Below, piece after piece: positions 59,275 through 64,000 of a DNA stretch of 64,000 nt; position 1 is the first letter of the stretch; the number at the start of each line of letters is the position of its first letter. A program made the translations under genes and the position numbers. The notes beneath the pieces are model-generated. The model was not told the DNA's origin. It ran no database searches and saw only the letters and a list, made by a program, of their open reading frames with translations. Location of the stretch: assembly GCF_009498215.1 (NCBI RefSeq), contig NZ_CP043498.1, positions 310,001-374,000 of the forward strand, read 5' to 3'. This stretch comes from Rhizobium grahamii (GTDB taxonomy: Bacteria > Pseudomonadota > Alphaproteobacteria > Rhizobiales > Rhizobiaceae).

Positions 59275-60231
59275 ATGACAGTAATCGGCAATCGCAAAAC
59301 TCTTGCTCATGACGGCGAATTTCGCCTGTCGGAAGCAAGCGCACGCGATTATTTCGAGCTTCTGAAGCCACGCGTGATGTCGCTTGTGGTCTTCACGGCA
59401 TTCGCGGGTCTGGTCGTGGCGCCGGGCCACATCAACCCGGTCATCGGCCTGATTGCCATTCTCTGCATCGCGGTCGGTGCAGGCGCCTCGGGCGCGCTCA
59501 ACATGTGGTACGATGCCGACATCGACGCCATCATGACGCGAACCGCCAAGCGTCCGATCCCGGCCGGCAACATCATGCCGAACGAGGCACTGGCCTTCGG
59601 CCTGGTTCTTTCCTGTTTCTCGGTCACGATCCTCGGGCTCGCCGTCAATTGGCTCGCAGCCTCGATCCTGGCCTTCACCATCTTCTTCTACGCCGTCGTC
59701 TATACGATGTGGCTGAAGCGCTCCACGCCGCAGAACATCGTCATCGGCGGCGCCGCCGGCGCGTTTCCCCCAATGATCGGCTGGGCCTGCGTGACCGGGA
59801 CGGTGACGATCGAGAGCGTCGTTCTCTTCATGATCATCTTCCTGTGGACGCCGGCACACTTCTGGGCGCTCGCGCTCTTCAAGATGGGCGACTACGAGGC
59901 GGTCGGCGTTCCCATGCTGCCGAACGTATCGGGTGAGCGCACCACGAAGCATCAGATCGTTCTCTATGCGGTGCTGACGGCGATCTGCGCCGTGCTCCCT
60001 TCCGTCCTCGGCTTTGCAAGCATTGGCTACGGTCTTGTCGCCGCGGCCCTCGGCGCGATCTTCATCTACTGTTCCATCGCCGTCTGGCGGATGCCGGACG
60101 GCGATGAGAAGATGGTTCCGGCCAAGAAGCTCTTTGCCTATTCGATCTTCTATCTGTTCGCCGTCTTCTCCGCCCTGATGTTCGATCGGCTCGCTGCCGT
60201 GCTGGTATCGCATACGGGAGGTCTGCTGTGA
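59275..60231 (+). CDS. ctaB: Protohaem IX farnesyltransferase
   Basis: A 318-residue UbiA-family membrane prenyltransferase that converts haem b to haem o, the first step to haem a for the oxidase. Nine hydrophobic segments and the aspartate motif [19 protein letters not shown] are intact, with the second motif in [15 protein letters not shown]. The ATG follows GGACGAG at 59275. It sits between ctaD and coxF in the usual rhizobial order. It is homologous to, but functionally distinct from, ubiA at 5.9 kb. Confidence 0.95.
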   Translation: MTVIGNRKTLAHDGEFRLSEASARDYFELLKPRVMSLVVFTAFAGLVVAPGHINPVIGLIAILCIAVGAGASGALNMWYDADIDAIMTRTAKRPIPAGNIMPNEALAFGLVLSCFSVTILGLAVNWLAASILAFTIFFYAVVYTMWLKRSTPQNIVIGGAAGAFPPMIGWACVTGTVTIESVVLFMIIFLWTPAHFWALALFKMGDYEAVGVPMLPNVSGERTTKHQIVLYAVLTAICAVLPSVLGFASIGYGLVAAALGAIFIYCSIAVWRMPDGDEKMVPAKKLFAYSIFYLFAVFSALMFDRLAAVLVSHTGGLL

Positions 60232-60368
60232 TTGATACGGTCAAGCTCACGGACGCGCAGCGCAAATCGCGGCGCAACCGAAACGTCGCTCTCGGTCTGG
60301 TTCTCGCCGGGCTGGTGATCCTTTTCTACGCAATCACCATCGTCAAGTTCACGTCGGGGCACATGTAA
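60228..60368 (+). CDS. CoxF-like small membrane protein of the oxidase operon, 46 aa
   Basis: A short frame overlapping the ctaB stop in a GTGA junction and ending one base before ctaG. It starts (GTG) [19 protein letters not shown], then a single hydrophobic helix [20 protein letters not shown] and a short tail KFTSGHM. This is the small protein (CoxF) regularly found between ctaB and ctaG in rhizobia; its role is presumed to be assembly related but is not known. Its GTG start uses the upstream sequence GGGAGGTCT as ribosome binding site. Confidence 0.85.
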   Translation: MIDTVKLTDAQRKSRRNRNVALGLVLAGLVILFYAITIVKFTSGHM

Positions 60369-60369
60369 G

Positions 60370-60975
60370 ATGAGCGGGATGCCAAGCACACCGAAAAAGC
60401 CGCGCAACAATGGCGCCGTGGTTTTCATGTGCCTGTCGTTTGTCGTCGGCATGGGTGCTGCGAGCTATGCTGCCGTGCCGCTCTACCGGATGTTCTGTCA
60501 GCTGACCGGCTATAACGGCACGACGCAGCGCGTCGAGCAGGCATCGACCGTCATTCTTGACCGCAAGATGCGCGTCACCTTCGACGCCAATGTCGCGCCC
60601 GGCCTCGAATGGGAGTTCAAGCCGGTCGAGCGTGAGGTCAACCCACGGATCGGCGAGACCATCCAGGTCAATTTCGTCGCGGTGAACAAGTCGGACAAGC
60701 CAGCCTATGGACAGGCCGTCTTCAACGTGACGCCGGGCGAGGCGGGCGCCTACTTCAACAAGGTGCAGTGCTTCTGCTTCAACGAGACCGTGCTGAAGCC
60801 GGGCGAGAAGCTCGAGATGCCGGTCGTTTTCTACATCGATCCAGATATTACCAAGGCCGTTGAATCGAAGGACATTCATACGGTTACCTTGTCCTATACC
60901 TTCTACCCGAAGGAAGGCCCGAAGCCGGTGGCCTTGAACGAGGGTGGTGCGGGAAAGCTTGAAAAGAAACTTTGA
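60370..60975 (+). CDS. ctaG: Cytochrome c oxidase assembly protein CtaG/Cox11
   Basis: A 201-residue protein anchored by one TM helix (about 17-38, [23 protein letters not shown]) with a periplasmic copper-binding domain. The copper site C-F-C is in [16 protein letters not shown], and the family core [14 protein letters not shown] precedes it. Cox11/CtaG delivers copper to CuB of subunit I. It lies one base after coxF and 60 bases before ctaE, within the same operon. Confidence 0.94.
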   Translation: MSGMPSTPKKPRNNGAVVFMCLSFVVGMGAASYAAVPLYRMFCQLTGYNGTTQRVEQASTVILDRKMRVTFDANVAPGLEWEFKPVEREVNPRIGETIQVNFVAVNKSDKPAYGQAVFNVTPGEAGAYFNKVQCFCFNETVLKPGEKLEMPVVFYIDPDITKAVESKDIHTVTLSYTFYPKEGPKPVALNEGGAGKLEKKL

Positions 60976-61034
60976 TTGAGGGTTCGTTTCCGGCTAAGCC
61001 GGAGCGGAGAGGAAGAGATCCGGGGATAGCTTAC

Positions 61035-61913
61035 ATGGCTGATGCTCATCAGAAACATCACGATTACCACATCATCGATCCAAGCCCGTGGCCGTTGCTG
61101 GCCTCGATCGGCGCCTTCATCATGGCGTTCGGCGGTGTTGGCTTCATGCGCTACATCAATGGCGGCTCGCTGCACATTTTCGGCATCGAATGGGCGCATC
61201 CGTGGCTGTTCTTCATCGGCCTGGCACTTGTTCTCTATGTAATGTACGGCTGGTGGGCAGATACCGTAAAGGAAGCGCACGAGGGTGCTCACACCCGCGT
61301 CGTGTCGCTGCACCTGCGCTACGGCATGATCATGTTCATCGCTTCGGAAGTGATGTTCTTCGTTGCCTGGTTCTGGGCCTATTTCGATGCAAGCCTCTAT
61401 CCGCATGAGGCGATCCAGGCGTCGCGTCTCGCCTTCACCGGTGGTCAGTGGCCGCCGAAGGGCATCGAGGTTCTCGACCCCTGGCACCTGCCGATCTACA
61501 ACACCGTCATCCTGCTTCTTTCGGGCACGACGGTCACCTGGGCGCACCACGCTCTGCTGCATAACGATCGCAAGGGCCTCATTCAGGGCCTGACGCTGAC
61601 GGTTCTGCTCGGTGTCCTGTTCTCGAGCGTTCAGGCCTACGAATACGCCCACGCCCCGTTCGCGTTCAAGAACTCGATCTACGGCGCGACCTTCTTCATG
61701 GCGACCGGCTTCCACGGCTTCCACGTGCTGGTCGGAACGATCTTCCTGGTCGTCTGCCTCATTCGTGCGCTGCGCGGCGATTTCACGCCGAAGCAGCACT
61801 TCGGCTTCGAGGCGGCTGCCTGGTACTGGCACTTCGTCGACGTTGTCTGGCTGTTCCTGTTCTTTTCGATCTACGTCTGGGGCGGCTGGGGTGCGCCGCT
61901 CGCCGCGGGCTGA
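61035..61913 (+). CDS. ctaE: Cytochrome c oxidase subunit III (aa3 type)
   Basis: A 292-residue membrane protein with seven TM helices and a short histidine-containing N-terminus ([12 protein letters not shown]). The conserved acidic residue sits in [19 protein letters not shown] and the sequence [20 protein letters not shown] marks the sixth helix. Subunit III stabilises the enzyme and its proton intake. The ATG at 61035 follows a weak site 60 bases after ctaG. A strong bidirectional terminator follows, ending the oxidase operon here. Confidence 0.95.
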   Translation: MADAHQKHHDYHIIDPSPWPLLASIGAFIMAFGGVGFMRYINGGSLHIFGIEWAHPWLFFIGLALVLYVMYGWWADTVKEAHEGAHTRVVSLHLRYGMIMFIASEVMFFVAWFWAYFDASLYPHEAIQASRLAFTGGQWPPKGIEVLDPWHLPIYNTVILLLSGTTVTWAHHALLHNDRKGLIQGLTLTVLLGVLFSSVQAYEYAHAPFAFKNSIYGATFFMATGFHGFHVLVGTIFLVVCLIRALRGDFTPKQHFGFEAAAWYWHFVDVVWLFLFFSIYVWGGWGAPLAAG

Positions 61914-61933
61914 GCGAACGTCGGATAGGAATG

Positions 61934-61965
61934 AAAAAGGCGGGTGCTGCGGCACCCGCCTTTTT
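61934..61965. terminator. Bidirectional terminator after ctaE
   Basis: AAAAAGGCGGGTGC / GCACCCGCCTTTTT forms a nine-base GC stem with a four-base loop, with A and T runs at either end. It serves ctaE and the convergent kinase gene, which ends at 61973. Confidence 0.92.
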
Positions 61966-61972
61966 GTTTCCG

Positions 61973-62614
61973 TCAGCGCAGTCCGGCCAGCTGCTCGAAG
62001 GCGGATGGTTGGGGAATGCCGAGGTCGAGCTGGTGGCAAATGGCCTCGGCGCATTCGGCCGGCGTCAAGACGGCCGTATCGAGTTCCATGTCGTAGATGC
62101 CGGGAATATGGACCTCCTTCTGCCATAGCCGCACCGGCTCGGGGATCGCATCCGTCTCGCCGCCTCTGACATAAAGTGTCTCGCGGCCGGGCTCGACGAT
62201 CTCGCGGCGCTTCATGATGACCTCGATCGGACACCTGACACCGACGAAAAGTACGGGAAGCCCCTCCAAGCGGCGCGCGCAATCGGCAAGAATGCCAAGC
62301 GGCTGAGAGTAACTGTCATGATGACCAAGATCGGCGACGATATTGAGCCCGAGCCCGGCATGGATGGCGATCGACTCATAGAGCGCGGCGTAGAAGAATG
62401 GCACCATCTCCTCGAGATCCGGGCGCTCCCCACCCGGGCGCAGCCCGATGCCGGGCAGATAGCGTTCCGGCGTCATGCCGTTATAGGCATCGACGCCGAG
62501 GTTCATCCAGGGGCCGTCGAAATGCTCCTGGATCGCCTTCGCAATCGACGATTTTCCACTGCGCGGGGCACCGTTCAGGATCACGATCTGTCCGGCCGAG
62601 CTGTCGTATGGCAT
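61973..62614 (-). CDS. Chloramphenicol phosphotransferase-like (CPT) family kinase
   Basis: A 213-residue P-loop kinase with Walker A ILNGAPRSGKSSIAKAI, a lid and base segment LNIVADLGHHDSYSQ, and ending VRLWQKEVHIPGIYDMELD. The CPT family includes the Streptomyces enzyme that phosphorylates chloramphenicol; most members act on other, unknown small molecules, and no resistance function is implied. It sits on the minus strand between ctaE and the DUF983-surf1 pair, so the oxidase cluster is interrupted. It is otherwise alone. Confidence 0.87.
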   Translation of the reverse strand: MPYDSSAGQIVILNGAPRSGKSSIAKAIQEHFDGPWMNLGVDAYNGMTPERYLPGIGLRPGGERPDLEEMVPFFYAALYESIAIHAGLGLNIVADLGHHDSYSQPLGILADCARRLEGLPVLFVGVRCPIEVIMKRREIVEPGRETLYVRGGETDAIPEPVRLWQKEVHIPGIYDMELDTAVLTPAECAEAICHQLDLGIPQPSAFEQLAGLR

Positions 62615-62743
62615 CAGTTTTCTTCTTCTGTTTGGCGCGAATCGCTGGGGCGAAAGAGCGCAGGGATTTCCCTTCGTTCTGCGAATACTTTATGGGTGAG
62701 TTAAGGCGGGCTCCGATTGGCCACAGGCATTTCGAAGGATAGC

Positions 62744-63127
62744 ATGAACGAGGACAGCGCGCATTTCCCGCCGGTCGATCCGGTGAAAACAGGCATCCGC
62801 GGGTGCTGCCCTCGCTGCGGCCAGGGAACGCTGTTCAACGGCCTGCTGGCGCTGCAGCCGCGCTGCGCCGCCTGCGGCCTTGATTACGACTTTGCGGATG
62901 CCGGCGATGGCCCCGCGGTCTTCGTCATTCTGATCGTCGGCTTCATCGTCATCGGCTCGGTGCTGTGGCTCGAGGTCAATTATGCGCCGCCGATCTGGCT
63001 GCACATTCTGCTGTTCGGTCCGTTGACCATTGTTCTTTCCTTACTGGCACTGCGCTGGTGCAAGGGAATCCTGATCGCGATGCAATATCGCCATAACGCC
63101 AGCGAGGGGCGACTTTCCCGTGACTGA
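62744..63127 (+). CDS. DUF983 domain-containing membrane protein
   Basis: A 127-residue protein with two cysteine pairs forming a zinc-ribbon-like N-terminus (CCPRCGQG and CAACGLDY), then two hydrophobic segments (FVILIVGFIVIGSVLWLEV and LLFGPLTIVLSLLALRW). DUF983 proteins are regularly found with surf1 and cytochrome oxidase genes, implying an assembly role, though none is proven. The internal ATG at 62744 follows AAGGA at six bases. It overlaps the start of surf1 by eight bases. Confidence 0.9.
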   Translation: MNEDSAHFPPVDPVKTGIRGCCPRCGQGTLFNGLLALQPRCAACGLDYDFADAGDGPAVFVILIVGFIVIGSVLWLEVNYAPPIWLHILLFGPLTIVLSLLALRWCKGILIAMQYRHNASEGRLSRD

Positions 63128-63869
63128 ATTTCATGGTTCGGCGCCACGCCGAAAGCGGTCGGTGCTGACAGGCATCGCGGTGCTTGTCGCGCTCGCCATC
63201 CTCCTTTCGCTCGGCACTTGGCAGGTCGAACGCCTCCAGTGGAAAGAGAAGCTGCTCGCCGATATCACCGAACGCCGGGAGGCGCCGCCGGCATCGCTTG
63301 CCGATATCGAGGCGCTGGCCGCCAGTGGCGAGGATGTCGACTATCGCCACATCACCGTCAGCGGCGAGTACGTCAACAGCAAGGAGCGGCACTTTTTCGC
63401 CACGTGGCGTGGCCAGACGGGCTTTTACGTTTACACCCCGCTGCAACTGGCCGACGGCCGCTATCTCTTCGTCAACAGGGGGTTCGTTCCTTACGACAAC
63501 AAGGAACCGGAAATGCGCATGCAGGGGCAGCTCACCGATCAGCAGACGGTGACCGGTCTCGCCCGCGCGAAACTGCCGGGCAAGCCGTCCTGGGTGGTGC
63601 CAGATAATGATGTCGCCAAGAACATATTTTACTGGAAGGACCTCGACGTGATGGCCTCCAGCGTCGAGCTCGACAGGAACCAGGTTGTTCCATTCTTCGT
63701 CGATGCGGACGATACCCCCAACCCGAAAGGGATGCCGATTGGCGGCGTTACGGATGTCGATCTGCCGAACAATCACCTGCAATATGCCTTCACATGGTAC
63801 GGGCTTGCGGCAACGCTTCTTGTCATCGTTCTGGCCGCTCGCTTCCGCAGGCGAGGCCCGGCGCAATAG
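63120..63869 (+). CDS. SURF1 family cytochrome oxidase assembly protein
   Basis: A 249-residue protein with an N-terminal TM helix (about 15-38, VLTGIAVLVALAILLSLGTWQVE), a periplasmic loop of about 170 residues (containing GQTGFYVYTPLQLADGRYLFVNRGFVP) and a C-terminal TM helix (AFTWYGLAATLLVIVLAARFR). SURF1 binds haem a and supports insertion into subunit I. It starts with GTG inside the DUF983 stop region, so the two genes are translationally coupled. Confidence 0.93.
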   Translation: MTEFHGSAPRRKRSVLTGIAVLVALAILLSLGTWQVERLQWKEKLLADITERREAPPASLADIEALAASGEDVDYRHITVSGEYVNSKERHFFATWRGQTGFYVYTPLQLADGRYLFVNRGFVPYDNKEPEMRMQGQLTDQQTVTGLARAKLPGKPSWVVPDNDVAKNIFYWKDLDVMASSVELDRNQVVPFFVDADDTPNPKGMPIGGVTDVDLPNNHLQYAFTWYGLAATLLVIVLAARFRRRGPAQ

Positions 63870-63931
63870 TATCGCTTCAATTCCTGCCTATATTGGGCTA
63901 GACAGCGCTATCCCTACGAACCGGAACAGAC

Positions 63932-64000
63932 ATGAATATTGCGGCGAAACCTCCCTTGATGATCAGGCTCTGCGGACCGCGCGGCTTTTGCGCCGGCGTC
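63932..64000 (+). CDS. ispH: 4-hydroxy-3-methylbut-2-enyl diphosphate reductase, N-terminal fragment
   Basis: Only 23 codons are inside the window. MNIAAKPPLMIRLCGPRGFC (then AGV) is the start of IspH/LytB, with the first iron-sulfur cysteine in place (RGFCAGV). IspH is the last MEP pathway enzyme, making IPP and DMAPP from HMBPP. It follows surf1 by 62 bases in the same direction, the arrangement usual in rhizobia, and the gene runs off the right edge. Confidence 0.92.
   Translation, partial: MNIAAKPPLMIRLCGPRGFCAGV

Noticed and set aside
61973..62614. Chloramphenicol resistance gene
   Set aside because: Only the kinase family name is shared. Most CPT-like proteins are housekeeping kinases of unknown substrate, and no resistance context is present.

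Overview
This is an ordinary chromosomal segment from an alphaproteobacterium of the Rhizobiales, most likely Rhizobiaceae (Rhizobium, Agrobacterium or Ensifer relatives). The evidence is the high GC content, the rhizobial families (DUF6101, DUF1217, BA14K, IalB, DUF1344), the bioMNY biotin importer, several chemoreceptors with rhizobial architecture, and the ctaCDB-coxF-ctaGE block that runs to surf1 and ispH. I saw no tRNA, rRNA, CRISPR array, insertion sequence or prophage. Genes are densely packed on both strands.

Layout. 1-1.4 kb: start of glyS (minus) and small unknown genes. 1.4-7.5 kb: tex, cfa, a histidine phosphatase, ubiA and a DUF6101 gene with a glycine-riboswitch-like leader. 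7.7-11.0 kb: a very long DUF1217 repeat protein. 11.1-18.8 kb: FAD-linked dehydrogenase, Sua5-type tRNA t6A enzyme, a Rieske oxygenase, a GH25 muramidase, a BA14K protein and a CorA-type transporter. 19.0-26.0 kb: acyl-CoA dehydrogenase plus enoyl-CoA hydratase, followed by two chemoreceptors, the first an McpU-like amino-acid sensor. 26.0-36.1 kb: rlmD-like, tlyA, dxs, xseB and a histone-deacetylase-like gene on the minus strand, interrupted by a third chemoreceptor and two glyoxalase-fold genes. 36.2-42.6 kb: thioesterase, bioMNY, a YcaQ-like protein, a KTSC protein, aroC-ribB. 42.8-56.2 kb: a CHASE-PAS-GGDEF-EAL protein, fabI, a DnaJ protein, pdxH, a polysaccharide deacetylase, a D-Ala-D-Ala carboxypeptidase, a MazG-like enzyme, tldD and ialB. 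56.6-64 kb: the aa3-type cytochrome c oxidase operon with its assembly factors, then the start of ispH.

The most important technical observation is that seven genes (DUF1217, GH25, acyl-CoA dehydrogenase, ycaQ, ribB, fabI, tldD) are each broken by one missing base, always in a run of G or C. Adding one base to the run restores a full-length, family-typical protein in every case. Because fabI and ribB are normally essential and no other kind of lesion is seen, I read these as base-calling or assembly errors rather than decay. A possible eighth case lies in a small ORF upstream of tex.

I did not find an obviously new multi-gene system. The best leads are regulatory or architectural: the riboswitch-like leader on the DUF6101 gene, a perfect hairpin that buries the ribosome binding site of the MazG-like gene, a nine-repeat DUF1217 protein, and tandem chemoreceptors that share signalling halves and terminators but not sensor domains.
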